The notes beneath the pieces were generated by a model. It was not told where the DNA came from. It searched no databases and was given only the letters and a program-made list of their open reading frames with translations. Position numbers and translations under genes: made by a program. Below are positions 18,487-27,230 of a DNA stretch of 64,000 nt, one piece after another. This DNA is from Mesorhizobium carmichaelinearum (GTDB taxonomy: Bacteria > Pseudomonadota > Alphaproteobacteria > Rhizobiales > Rhizobiaceae), in assembly GCF_900199455.1 (NCBI RefSeq), contig NZ_FZQR01000020.1, positions 29,008-93,007 on the forward strand, written 5' to 3'. Each line of letters begins with the position of its first letter. Within the stretch, counting starts at the first letter, position 1.

Positions 18487-21116
18487 AACTTACGGCCCTT
18501 CGGCTCCACAACGTCAAACGGTTCGCCGGGCAAGGCGTCGCCATCGAAAACATCGGCGACGGCGTCAACGTCCTTTGCGCGGTCAATGAGTTCGGCAAAT
18601 CAACCTTCTTCGAAGCGCTGCACGCACTCTTTTTCCAGCCTCATACCGGCACACCCGAAGGCGTGCGACTGTTGCGGCCTTATAGTGGGGGCAATCCGGT
18701 GGTGGAGGCCGACATCACCACTTCAGAAGGACGCTATCGGCTTGCCAAACAGTTTTATGGTGGCAAGCTGGCCAGCGTTATTGACCTCGACGGCGGGCGA
18801 CTGTTGGCTCAAGCCGATGAGGCCGAAGCCTTTATCGGCAAACTAATCCATGGCGGAAGCGCAGGACCGGCAGGATTGCTCTGGGTTCGCCAAGGGGTCA
18901 CCGGCATCGAAAGGCGCAGCAAGAACGAGGAGGACGGCGAAAAACGCGTGCGCGAAAGCCTATTGTCCTCGGTTCAGGGGGAAGTTGAAGCCCTGACCGG
19001 TGGGCGGCGCATGGCGGAAATCGCCGCCGCATGCGAAGAAGAACTCTATAGCCTGGTCACATCAACGCTGCGTCCCAAGAGTGGTGGTCTCTATGCGGCA
19101 GCGCTGGATGAGCGTGATAAGCTGCTGAAAGACGAGCAGCGTCTCAGCGCCGAAGTCACCGGTCTGCGCGATGCGCTCGACAAGCGGCGCATTGCGTTGG
19201 CGCGTCTGTCTGAGCTTGAAACCCCCGAAGAAGGCGCCACCCGGCGGGAAGCCATCTCGGCCGCGGAAGCCGCAGTCGGAGCCGCCAAATCGCACAGCGA
19301 AGCCTTGAAAGCAGCCGAGGCGGAAGCTGCCCTGGCTGCAATTCACCACGACGCGGCGCAGCAGGCCCTTGACAGTTTTCGGGCCGCGCTCAAACGAGCC
19401 GCGGATTTGCGCCAGCAGTCGACTATTGCGCAGCTTCGCCGCCGTGAGGTTCTCGATCGTCGCGCTTCAGCCATCGCCGAAAACGAACAAGCGATGGCCG
19501 AGGTTCAAGCAGCCGAACAGGAAGAGCGCGAAGCTCGCGAATTGCTCGCGCGGCTGGATGCGACCCTTTTGGCGCGTGACGCTGCCGAACAACTAGCCGG
19601 CTTGGACAACCGGTTGAAACAAGCCGAAGTCGCCAGAACCCAGATCGAAGATGGAGAGGCAGCATTGGCGATGCTGGCGGTGCCGGAACAGGCTGTCGAG
19701 CAGCTGCAAGCGCTCGAAATCGAGATCGCCAGCCTTCGTGCAGCTCACCTGGCAACCCTGCCGACGCTATGCATGGAATACCGGGACGGCGCCGCCGATT
19801 TGGTGACGATCGATGCCAAGCCCTTGCCCCATGCAGAAGACCAAAACTTTGCTGGCACCGTGCGCCTGGATATTGCCGGCATCGGAGCCTTGACCCTGCG
19901 ATCGAATCGGCCGCAGCAGGCCGACCGGACCATCGAAGACGCCGAAGCGAAGCACCGCAGCCTGCTTGCGTCCCTCGGTGTCGACTGCCTCAGGACGGCG
20001 CGCCAGCGCCTGGTGGAAGCGCGCGACAAGGCTGCCGAACTGGGCTTGGCGCGTCAGCGGCTTGCCGATCTGGCGCCCAAGGGGATACAGCAATTGCACG
20101 AGGAGCTTGCTCGTCTGAGTGCCCTCGGGGCCGGGGACCTCGAACTCAAAGTCGATCCGGAACAGATCCGGCAACATCATGCCGCAGCCGAGCAGCGTGT
20201 GGCGACAACACGTAACAGCGTGCGCGAGGCCTTGCCTTTGCGCAGCCATGCCGACGAGGCTGTCATGGCCGCGGAGACGGCTTATGTCACCGTCCAGGCG
20301 GAACTGACCAGCCTCGAGGTCATATTGGGACCCGATGCAGCGTGCGAGGAAAAGGAGCGCTTGCTGCTCACCGAGGCCACCGCACGACAAAAGCTGCGCG
20401 AAGCGGCCGGAATGCGCGCTGCTCCCCTGCGCGATGGCGCTCACGATCTCACCAGCGTCGAAGCCGTTCTGCGCCGCGCCCGTTCGGTTCAGGATGCCGC
20501 CACACAGGAAGCAAGTCAGTTGCGTGTAACCCTGGCCGATCTCAATGGCCATATTCGCACTCGGTCCGACGACGCGGTGGAAGAAGCTTTGCGCGAGGCC
20601 ACAGAAAAATTGGAAGTCGCAGGAGAGCGAGCGAGACGCTTCGAATTCGAAAAAGCCGTCCTCGACCGGCTGCGTACGACGCTGGTCGCTGCGCGCTCGA
20701 CGGCACGCGATCTTTATCTGAAGCCGGTCATGTCCGAGCTGCGGCCGCTGCTTGGATTGCTATTCGATGACATCTCCATAGTGTTCGACGAGAACACACT
20801 GTTGCCGCAGACCGTTCGCCGCAATGGTCAGGACGAGGATGTCGAGAGGCTGAGTGGCGGCATGCGAGAACAGCTTTCGGTTCTGACCCGGCTGGCCTTC
20901 GCCCGTCTGCTCGCCCGCGACGGGCGACCCACACCGGTCATCCTAGATGACGCGTTGGTCTATTCCGATGACGATCGCATTGAGCGCATGTTCGACGCTT
21001 TGCATCGTCAATCACGCGATCAGCAGATTCTCGTTTTCTCCTGCCGCCAACGCGCGTTCGCAAAACTCGGCGGAAACATTTTGCAGATGAGCGACTGGCA
21101 ACCGGATCGGTCATAA
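18483..21116 (+). CDS. SbcC/Rad50-like AAA ATPase
   Basis: 877 residues from ATG 18483, inside the preceding stop (ATGA). The N-terminal ATPase half starts 'MKLTALRLHNVKRFAGQGV' with Walker A 'AVNEFGKSTFFEAL'. A long Glu/Ala/Arg/Leu-rich coiled-coil section (~200-720) follows. The C-terminal half carries the signature 'RLSGGMREQLSVLTRLAFA', Walker B 'PVILDDALVYSDDD' and 'ILVFSCRQRAF'. I saw no zinc-hook CxxC in the middle of the coil, unlike canonical SbcC/Rad50. It is the partner of the nuclease encoded upstream. Smaller than E. coli SbcC (about 1048 residues), consistent with a defence-associated variant. Confidence 0.82.
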   Translation: MKLTALRLHNVKRFAGQGVAIENIGDGVNVLCAVNEFGKSTFFEALHALFFQPHTGTPEGVRLLRPYSGGNPVVEADITTSEGRYRLAKQFYGGKLASVIDLDGGRLLAQADEAEAFIGKLIHGGSAGPAGLLWVRQGVTGIERRSKNEEDGEKRVRESLLSSVQGEVEALTGGRRMAEIAAACEEELYSLVTSTLRPKSGGLYAAALDERDKLLKDEQRLSAEVTGLRDALDKRRIALARLSELETPEEGATRREAISAAEAAVGAAKSHSEALKAAEAEAALAAIHHDAAQQALDSFRAALKRAADLRQQSTIAQLRRREVLDRRASAIAENEQAMAEVQAAEQEEREARELLARLDATLLARDAAEQLAGLDNRLKQAEVARTQIEDGEAALAMLAVPEQAVEQLQALEIEIASLRAAHLATLPTLCMEYRDGAADLVTIDAKPLPHAEDQNFAGTVRLDIAGIGALTLRSNRPQQADRTIEDAEAKHRSLLASLGVDCLRTARQRLVEARDKAAELGLARQRLADLAPKGIQQLHEELARLSALGAGDLELKVDPEQIRQHHAAAEQRVATTRNSVREALPLRSHADEAVMAAETAYVTVQAELTSLEVILGPDAACEEKERLLLTEATARQKLREAAGMRAAPLRDGAHDLTSVEAVLRRARSVQDAATQEASQLRVTLADLNGHIRTRSDDAVEEALREATEKLEVAGERARRFEFEKAVLDRLRTTLVAARSTARDLYLKPVMSELRPLLGLLFDDISIVFDENTLLPQTVRRNGQDEDVERLSGGMREQLSVLTRLAFARLLARDGRPTPVILDDALVYSDDDRIERMFDALHRQSRDQQILVFSCRQRAFAKLGGNILQMSDWQPDRS

Positions 21117-21133
21117 GCGGAGATGAGATGGCT

Positions 21134-21207
21134 CTGTCCGAAATTTGTATATATGTTTCGGACAGTCTGCTTGTTGAGCGTCCGAAAAACGTCTACAATT
21201 TTCGGAC
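21134..21207 (+). promoter_or_regulatory. abiE promoter with two perfect inverted repeats (AbiEi operators)
   Basis: Repeat 1 is CTGTCCGAAA (21134-21143), 12 bp, TTTCGGACAG (21156-21165). Repeat 2 is GTCCGAAAA (21180-21188), 10 bp, TTTTCGGAC (21199-21207), ending one base before the ATG. Both share the arm TCCGAAA. A promoter TTGTTG (21171-21176), 17 bp, TACAAT (21194-21199) lies between and under them; its start point would fall at or next to the ATG, implying a leaderless mRNA. AbiEi antitoxins are known to autorepress by binding two upstream inverted repeats, and the arrangement here fits that exactly. Confidence 0.8.
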
Positions 21208-22041
21208 ATGAGCAGCGACTCGCCCGATCTGAAGACAGCCATGCTTGACCGCATCCGTGCCGACGCGCCGCGCAAGGTGTGGACGCCCAGTGATTTCGTG
21301 GATCTCGCCTCGCGGGACGCCGTCGATAAGGCGTTGCAGCGGTTGGCGAAAGCCCAAACCCTCAGGCGAATCGATCGAGGACTCTACGATCAGCCTGGCT
21401 TCAACAAGCTCACCCAAAAAACCAACCCGCCCGATCCGCGCTCGGTCATCGACGCCGTTGGTCGACGCGACCAAACCCGGATGCTTGTCGATGGCATGAC
21501 CGCAGCAAACGATCTGGGCCTGACCGACGCCGTCCCGGCAAAAATCGTGGTGCACACAGACGCCCGCCGTCGCGCGATCAAGCTCGGTAACGTCACGATC
21601 ACCTTCCGTCCGACCGCGGCCAGCAAGCTGTTCTGGGCCGGACGACCGGCGATGCGCGTCGTCCAGGCACTTTACTGGCTCCGCGATCTCCTGGTCCGTG
21701 AAGGAGAGAGTGATCACGTCAAGCGCAAGCTCGCCAAGCTCTTCGAAGATCCCGTTGCGGGCCTAGCGCTGAAAGCTGACATCACTACGGGTATGACGGC
21801 GCTGCCAACCTGGATGTGGGTGTTTCTCAAGCCGCTTGTCGAAAACGACGCCGGCGTTGGTCGTTGGCATGTCGGCGATGATGATCATGCTGGTGCCGAT
21901 GCTGATCATGATCATCAGCGACAACGAACGAGGGACGGCGACGATGAGCACGCAGCCATCGGCCAACGGAAGCCGAAACCGCACTCTGCCGACAAGACAC
22001 GAACCGCCAAGCGCGGCGCAACCCGGACCGCGAAGACATGA
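21208..22041 (+). CDS. abiEi: AbiEi-type antitoxin / transcriptional repressor
   Basis: 277 residues. The N-terminus is winged-helix-like: 'KVWTPSDFVDLASRDAVDKA', 'RLAKAQTLRRIDRGLYDQPG', as in DUF6088/AbiEi antitoxins. The core 'DGMTAANDLGLTDAVPAKIV' and 'ITFRPTAASKLFWAGRPAMR' follows the family. The recognisable domain ends near 'PTWMWVFLKPLVEN' (~residue 212). The last ~65 residues are a low-complexity, His/Asp- then Lys/Arg-rich tail that may be an extension created by loss of the original stop. No Shine-Dalgarno precedes the ATG (an operator abuts it). It overlaps the toxin gene by ATGA. Confidence 0.82.
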   Translation: MSSDSPDLKTAMLDRIRADAPRKVWTPSDFVDLASRDAVDKALQRLAKAQTLRRIDRGLYDQPGFNKLTQKTNPPDPRSVIDAVGRRDQTRMLVDGMTAANDLGLTDAVPAKIVVHTDARRRAIKLGNVTITFRPTAASKLFWAGRPAMRVVQALYWLRDLLVREGESDHVKRKLAKLFEDPVAGLALKADITTGMTALPTWMWVFLKPLVENDAGVGRWHVGDDDHAGADADHDHQRQRTRDGDDEHAAIGQRKPKPHSADKTRTAKRGATRTAKT

Positions 22042-23117
22042 ATGCGGCTTTCGACGAGGTCCTCGCGGCAGGGTCGGACACGATGTTAAGCGCCTTCGAT
22101 ACGACGGCGCTGCGCCTCGGCACGGCATCCCAGAATATCGAAAAGGACTTCTGGGTCTGCTGGACGCTGGATGCCCTGTTCAATGGACTGAAAGAGGGGG
22201 GACCCCGCCTTCTTTTCAAGGGCGGAACCTCCTTGTCCAAAGGCTTCGGTCTGATCAACCGCTTCTCAGAGGATATCGACGTCACGGTTTTTCGGGACGA
22301 CATTGGCGAACCGGCAACCATCGAGGAGCTCGACGCGCTGAGCGGTAAGAAACGCAAGGCGCGCCTCGATGCGATCAAGGACGCCTGCCGAGCTTACATC
22401 AACGGCCCGCTGCGCGCTGAGTTGACTCTGATCCTACAAGAAAGGCTTAAGGCAGGCGGCCTCGATACCGGGGCGGGACGGGTGGACGCCGACGATGCCG
22501 ATCCCGATGGGCAGACGCTGCTGATCTGGTACCCGGCGACGACGCCGCGATCGGATTATGTGCGAGCGGCGATCAAGATCGAGTCTGGCGCGAAATCCGC
22601 GCTCGACCCCAATAGCGAAGTGCCGATCAAACCCTATGTCGATGATGATCTGCCGGCACTCGACCTGATCGTGCCGGCCGTGCGAACGGTCGACCCTGAA
22701 CGCACCTTCTGGGATAAGATCGTCATCCTCCATGGGCTGCGGCGCTGGTTCGACAAGCGCGGAGAGCTGCGTGGGGGCGGCCAGCGCGTGTCTCGACACT
22801 ACTATGATCTGCACCAACTCGACGCGACGCCGGTGGGCGACGCAGCCATCGCTAACAGCGCGCTCGGCGCGGACTGCGTCGCGCATGCCCGGATGTTCTT
22901 CAATCGACCGGACTTCGATCTCGCGAGCGCCGTGCCTGGCTCGTTCGCGCTTGCACCGCATGACGCCATGATCGAACAGTTGCGCGTCGATTACAGAGCC
23001 ATGAAGGGTATGATCTTCGGCGATCCTCCCGAGTTCGAGGCGGTGCTCGACAGCATCCGCTCGCTCGAGACGCGTCTGAACGAGAGGGGAGATATGGAAA
23101 GCGAGGCGGCGCGATGA
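22038..23117 (+). CDS. abiEii: AbiEii/AbiGii-family nucleotidyltransferase toxin
   Basis: 359 residues. The nucleotidyltransferase signature is clear: 'LLFKGGTSLSKGFGLINRFS' followed by EDIDVTVF, giving the GS...DxD metal-binding pattern. Later conserved parts include 'VRTVDPERTFWDKIVILHGL' and 'RVSRHYYDLHQL'. Toxins of this family modify tRNA or bind GTP and arrest growth during phage infection; the cognate antitoxin does not bind the toxin directly (type IV). It is coupled to both neighbours by ATGA overlaps, so the downstream sigma-like gene shares the operon. Confidence 0.88.
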   Translation: MNAAFDEVLAAGSDTMLSAFDTTALRLGTASQNIEKDFWVCWTLDALFNGLKEGGPRLLFKGGTSLSKGFGLINRFSEDIDVTVFRDDIGEPATIEELDALSGKKRKARLDAIKDACRAYINGPLRAELTLILQERLKAGGLDTGAGRVDADDADPDGQTLLIWYPATTPRSDYVRAAIKIESGAKSALDPNSEVPIKPYVDDDLPALDLIVPAVRTVDPERTFWDKIVILHGLRRWFDKRGELRGGGQRVSRHYYDLHQLDATPVGDAAIANSALGADCVAHARMFFNRPDFDLASAVPGSFALAPHDAMIEQLRVDYRAMKGMIFGDPPEFEAVLDSIRSLETRLNERGDMESEAAR

Positions 23118-24537
23118 ACCAGGTGGAGGGAGTTGCCGACGCAGGGCAAGAGGCAGACGCTCAGCGCATGCGCCAAGCGGTAGTAACACCGCTGCGCAAG
23201 CGACGCCTCAGCGGCGAACTCTACAAGCGCGACCAGAGGGTAGAAGCGCTCATCGCCGAACTGGCGGCCCTGTCGCGTGACGAGTTGATCGCCAGGGTTG
23301 CAATCAGGAAGCGCTCCGACCCAGCCTATGTCCCCAGCGAATGTCTCGTCTATTTCATCCGCACGAGCCGTCGCGATAACAACGAAATGTGGTTTGAGCG
23401 CCTCTATCGGATCCTGATTGAACGGGTAATGCGTAGTTTGTCCAGGGCGGAAAGCCCTGATGGCAAGACGGAATCGTTGACGCGCGGAGTCGTGCGCGAC
23501 AAGGTGTTCGGCCGGTTCGTCGAGCTGTTGTCGGCGGATCGCGCCGCCTATGTCGACAAGGTCGACTACTTCGAGGTGCGTTTCGACGGCGCGCTGGCTA
23601 GCCTGCGGCGCGATGCTCCTGGCGCGACGAGAACCGTTCCCGACCGCTCGAATATGACGAGGAAAGCGGTGAGCTGTCACCGGAGGTCGAGGCGGCTGCT
23701 GGGGCTCACGACCCGTTCGCCGTGTCGGATTTAGACGATCCGGCTTACCGGTTGCGCCTAGATGCGGCGATTGCGGCTCTACCGATAGAACAAAGCAGGA
23801 TCATTCACATGCTAAGACAGGGCTTCCCCATCGACTCAAAGGAGCCGGACGTCATGACCATCGCCCAGGCCCTGGGCCGCTCCGAAAAGACCGTCCGAAC
23901 CTATCGCGACAAAGCCTTCGCCACCCTGCGGGGCCGCCATGGCCGATGGAGAAGAGCGGTGAGCCCCGCAGGAGAACGTCCAACCCGCGAGTCTGTGCTC
24001 GACGCGTTCGCGGTCGAGAGCGAGCCTGGCCGGTCAACCTTGGAGCGCTATTTGCGGCTTTATCCGGAATATGCCCTAGAGCTCGTCGACCTGTCGCGCG
24101 AGCTTAGCCGCGACGTCTACGACGATGACGCGCCGCTGGCCGCTGCCGATCAAGCCCTCCTTGACGCTGCCTGGTCGCAACACGCGGCGGCCATGCCGGC
24201 ACCGATGACCGACCCCTTCGCGGCGCTGACGGTCGCCGATTGGGGTGCCGTCGCCCAGCGTCTTGACGTGCCCCGGCAGGTCGTGACCGCGCTGCGCGAG
24301 CGACGGATCTCCCTCATCAGTATCCCGCGACGGTTTCTCGGGATGTTGGCCGAGGCGGTGAGCAGTTCGGTCACACAGTTGGAATTGTCCTGGGGCCCCG
24401 CGCAGCTGGCGGCCGGGCGCAGTTACAAGGCCGACGGCAAGCCGGCGATCGGCGGGCAGGTCACCTTCGAGCAGGTGCTGATCGACGCAGGCGTCCCGGT
24501 AGAGAAGCGCGCCTGGTTGTTGGCAGAGGCGGATTGA
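23114..24537 (+). pseudogene. Sigma-factor-like protein, frameshifted, fused to an unknown downstream domain
   Basis: Two frames overlap near 23615-23720. The first (from ATG 23114) reads 'ECLVYFIRTSRRDNNEMWFE', a region-2-like segment, then runs into nonsense after 'ALASLRRDA'. The correct continuation is in the other frame ('WRDENRSRPLEYDEESG...', then 'LPIEQSRIIHMLRQGFPID' and 'ALGRSEKTVRTYRDKAFATL'), which resembles sigma region 4. One missing base at about 23618 restores a single gene. After ~23950 the frame continues without a stop into a second helix-rich domain ('RSTLERYLRLYPEYALELVD', to 24537). That domain may once have been a separate gene starting at a GTG near 23970. It is part of the abiE operon. 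Confidence 0.6.
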
Positions 24538-24538
24538 T

Positions 24539-24785
24539 ATGGACAGGGTGGAGCTCGCCAGGCAAGTCGCCGTAGAGCTTCATGCTCGCCTCGTTGCTTC
24601 CGGCGCCGATCCTTGGTCGCCCTATGACTTTGCTGTCGCCGAGGCCAGCCGACGGGGGATTGATGTCGAACCGACGGCCGCTGGGGCAGCCGTCCTCAAT
24701 GGCGGCCGTGCGACCTTCGTCGCCGCCGACGATCTGATCCTTCACGAGAGTGTCGGCTCGCCGTTCGAGCAAGCCTTCCTGGTCA
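24539..24785 (+). pseudogene. 5' fragment of an ImmA/IrrE-type metallopeptidase gene
   Basis: The start follows the previous stop by 1 bp. Residues 1-82 ('LVASGADPWSPYDFAVAEAS', 'DLILHESVGSPFEQAFLV') look like the N-terminus of the ImmA/IrrE family, in which 'FLVAHEIGHA' should follow. Instead the reading continues 'SGRRVPRDDLERQ', which is the antisense of the minus-strand HD hydrolase gene. The HExxH zinc site is therefore absent and the gene is cut at about 24785. It was presumably the last or a late gene of the defence operon. Confidence 0.6.
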
Positions 24786-25339
24786 GCGGCCGCCGGGTCC
24801 CACGGGATGATCTCGAACGGCAAGGGGTCGGCGATCTTATGACGATCGGCCCAAGGCTCACCGTTCCACCGAAGCAAGTCACGACGTTCCGTGACCAGCA
24901 TCCGCAGATCGAAGAGCTTGATCAGGGAGGGATCGCGCATCGGCACGGCAAAGCGCGCGAACCCGGCGGCTTCGCATCGTTTCTCGACAGCCTTGAAGTC
25001 CGGGCATAGCGACTTCAGAGGCCCGCTGACGTCCCTGCATGTGGCCTCGCCGAGCTCATGCATCAGGGCGTCATATGCATGCTCCTCGGGGACGACGTTG
25101 CTCATCCGGACGCAGTGCTCGGCAACCGAATAGAAGACTCGGCGGTTCAGGATGCGGCTGTAACATTGGCCGGCAAAGCGGCCTTCGAAGCCCAGCCCGT
25201 AGGCGACGTCCTCGATCGTGATGGCACTGAGTTCCGGCGCTTCGAAGTCGAAGTAGGTGCCGGAGCCGAGCAAGATCGTCGGGCCAATTGCTCGGCGGAT
25301 TGATGCCGCCTTCATGGCCTCAAGCTCTTGATCAGCCAT
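24784..25339 (-). pseudogene. HD-domain phosphohydrolase, phage type (3'-truncated)
   Basis: The start ATG at 25339 overlaps the upstream stop (ATGGCTGA). The recognisable part has 'FEAPELSAITIEDVAYGLGF', 'VFYSVAEHCVRMS', 'DALMHELGEATCRDVSGPLK' and 'LFDLRMLVTERRDLL', as in phage/ICE HD hydrolases that act on nucleotides. The canonical HD dyad is HE here. Coding homology ends at 'EIIPWDPAAAD' about 24785; the open frame continues to 24461 but only as the antisense of the truncated peptidase gene and sigma-like gene. Whether the fused product is active is unknown. Confidence 0.65.
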
Positions 25340-26585
25340 GATCAGCCTCCGGCGCAGCGGATAATGGCTCAAATCGGCCGTCATAGAACTCGACATGCGG
25401 CCGCACCCATAGTGAGCCGTCCTCCGCCTGGTAGACGATCATCGAATCCTTGTCACATAGCGGAACCGATGACTGCAGCTTGGCGGCGCCGATGTAGCGA
25501 TAGGGGTTCCCGCGCTTCAGGTGCCGATGCGTCGGCTTCCATTGTGCGAGATCGGACCTGGCGGCGGTGTCAAAGTCGAGAATGTGGGGCTTCGGCCCGC
25601 CGTTTAGAACCCAATTCCACTCCGCTACGTCGTATTCGGCCCGCCCTTTGATGCGATACTTGTGAGGCGTGATCTGGCGGCCGGCGCGTTCGATACTGAC
25701 GAAATGGTCGTCGCCAGCCGATGTCTGCATGGTCATGACCCGGCAGACAGCCACCGGTTCCCCCACCTCCTGCAATGGTGCAGCAACAGGGGAAAGGGCG
25801 GCTAGGATTGCGGTCTGCGTCTCATCTATGAGCGCTGACGCATCGCATAGCGATTGGTCCATGCGCTCGTTGGCCGCCAGGTTGATGTCTTGCTGTGCGT
25901 CCAAGAGCCGATGAAGCAAACAATCGATATAGGGAACGCCAGTCGGATTTGGGATGTCCGGATTGGCGATTTTTGGCTCCGGCCATGATATCGCCTTCAC
26001 CGGCTGAACTGTCCGGCCGTTGTTGAGATAGGCGGCGAACTCTTCAAAGGTGATCAGCGCCATGTCGGGATATTCGGCTGGTGACGTGCGGTCGTCTTTC
26101 TCAAGCAGTTCCTGCCAGAGCGCCTTTACTGCCGGCACTTGTGCGGCGACAGGGGAAAGGAAGACGTGATCTGTCACGCTGATAGCAGGATCGGTCGCAA
26201 TCATCTGGTAGGCGGGGAAAGCTTCGGCCTCAGCCTTCGATGCGAACTGCTTCCCCTCGTTGGCATCGGGCGTCCACCAGTGCCAGCCGCCATCTTCGCT
26301 TTCGGCGTACCAGTGCGGCTGGGTGTAAGGGCTGCCATACTTGCCGATGCCATCCTTGCGCTCGATCAACCAAGCAGTATTCCGTGGTGCGCGGGTGGCG
26401 CGACGGTTCCAGGCTGCGATGGCGCGATCCTTCGACGAAGCAATTGACGGAGGACCGTGGAATTCTGGTGCGCCAGCGCTGCCACAGGATGTGCAATGCA
26501 CGCGATAGCCGTCGCGCACGATATCGAGCTTCGGTTTTTGCCCTTCGCAGAACGGGCACGGCTTCAGCTCCCCGGCGCCAGCCAT
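25332..26585 (-). CDS. Phage-like protein with Lar-type zinc finger N-terminus
   Basis: 417 residues from the ATG at 26585, which overlaps the ssb stop (TGATG). The N-terminus 'ELKPCPFCEGQKPKLDI' plus 'YRVHCTSCGSAGAPEFHGP' and 'DRAIAAWNRR' is the restriction-alleviation (Lar) zinc-ribbon pattern found in many phage genomes. The middle is unremarkable. The C-terminal ~80 residues ('YRYIGAAKLQSSVPLCDKDS', 'MIVYQAEDGSLWVRP') resemble DUF1653-type domains. Its role could be protection from host restriction, but only the zinc-ribbon similarity supports this. Confidence 0.65.
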   Translation of the reverse strand: MAGAGELKPCPFCEGQKPKLDIVRDGYRVHCTSCGSAGAPEFHGPPSIASSKDRAIAAWNRRATRAPRNTAWLIERKDGIGKYGSPYTQPHWYAESEDGGWHWWTPDANEGKQFASKAEAEAFPAYQMIATDPAISVTDHVFLSPVAAQVPAVKALWQELLEKDDRTSPAEYPDMALITFEEFAAYLNNGRTVQPVKAISWPEPKIANPDIPNPTGVPYIDCLLHRLLDAQQDINLAANERMDQSLCDASALIDETQTAILAALSPVAAPLQEVGEPVAVCRVMTMQTSAGDDHFVSIERAGRQITPHKYRIKGRAEYDVAEWNWVLNGGPKPHILDFDTAARSDLAQWKPTHRHLKRGNPYRYIGAAKLQSSVPLCDKDSMIVYQAEDGSLWVRPHVEFYDGRFEPLSAAPEADHG

Positions 26586-27112
26586 CAGCGCCACTCCGGA
26601 CTGAAAGGTATGTCGTCGTCAAGGTCACTGTTCGACCGTCGGCCAGCGCCGCTACCACCCTGCCCGCTGCTGCCGAAGTCGCTGCCTCGATTGCCGCCGC
26701 TGCTCGGCCGGCTTTCCTGACGGCCGCCGCGATCGTCACTGCGATCGCCATCACTGCCATTCTTGGTATCGAGCATCTGAAGCTCGCCCCGGAATTTCTG
26801 CAGGACGATCTCTGTCGTATACCGATCGGCGCCACCCTGATCCTGCCATTTGCGGGTCTGCAGCTGACCCTCGATATAGACCTTCATGCCTTTCTTGAGA
26901 TATTGCTCGGCAACCTTGGCGATATTTTCGTTGAAAATCACGCAGTTATGCCATTCGGTTTTCTCTTTGCGTTCGCCGGAATTCTTGTCGTGCCACGTCT
27001 CCGACGTCGCGATCCGGATGTTGACGACCGGATCGCCGCTGTTGAGCCGGCGGATCTCTGGATCTGCTCCCAAATTCCCAATCAACATCACGCGATTAAG
27101 TGAACCGGCCAT
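26585..27112 (-). CDS. ssb: Single-stranded DNA-binding protein
   Basis: 175 residues: OB-fold 'MAGSLNRVMLIGNLGADPEI', 'EWHNCVIFNENIAKVAEQYL' and 'KKGMKVYIEGQLQTRKW', then a Gly/Ser/Arg/Asp-rich linker. The acidic tip DDDIPF is not at the very end: five residues (SPEWR) follow it. In cellular SSB the terminal phenylalanine contacts partner proteins, so this form may interact differently. As part of a compact phage-like operon it is probably a second, element-encoded SSB rather than the chromosomal one. Confidence 0.92.
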   Translation of the reverse strand: MAGSLNRVMLIGNLGADPEIRRLNSGDPVVNIRIATSETWHDKNSGERKEKTEWHNCVIFNENIAKVAEQYLKKGMKVYIEGQLQTRKWQDQGGADRYTTEIVLQKFRGELQMLDTKNGSDGDRSDDRGGRQESRPSSGGNRGSDFGSSGQGGSGAGRRSNSDLDDDIPFSPEWR

Positions 27113-27230
27113 AGCGATCTCTCCTTCTGAACTTTCCTGGTTCTTGTTCCAACCCGCTGCCGTACCAGTGCGCGACGGCGTCGAGTGCGGCGGCCTGCTG
27201 TGGTGACCATGCGCGTATCGCTTCAGCCAT
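27096..27230 (-). CDS. Small ORF, possible N-terminal remnant of a RecD-like helicase
   Basis: 44 residues from ATG 27230 to TAA at 27096, overlapping the start of ssb. 'IRAWSPQQAAALDAVAHWYG' resembles the first residues of AAA_30/RecD-type helicases of phages ('WSPQQ..AL..V..W'). The Walker A that should follow is missing. Either a deletion remnant retained for coupling to ssb or a genuine small protein; low confidence in function. Confidence 0.4.
   Translation of the reverse strand: MAEAIRAWSPQQAAALDAVAHWYGSGLEQEPGKFRRRDRYGRFT

Noticed and set aside
22434..23189. Minus-strand open frame opposite abiEii
   Set aside because: Shadow frame caused by high G+C; the plus strand has clear catalytic motifs and coupling overlaps.
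24461..24783. C-terminal 108 residues of the minus-strand HD hydrolase frame
   Set aside because: This is the antisense of the peptidase fragment and sigma-like gene; it is a fusion tail, not conserved coding sequence.
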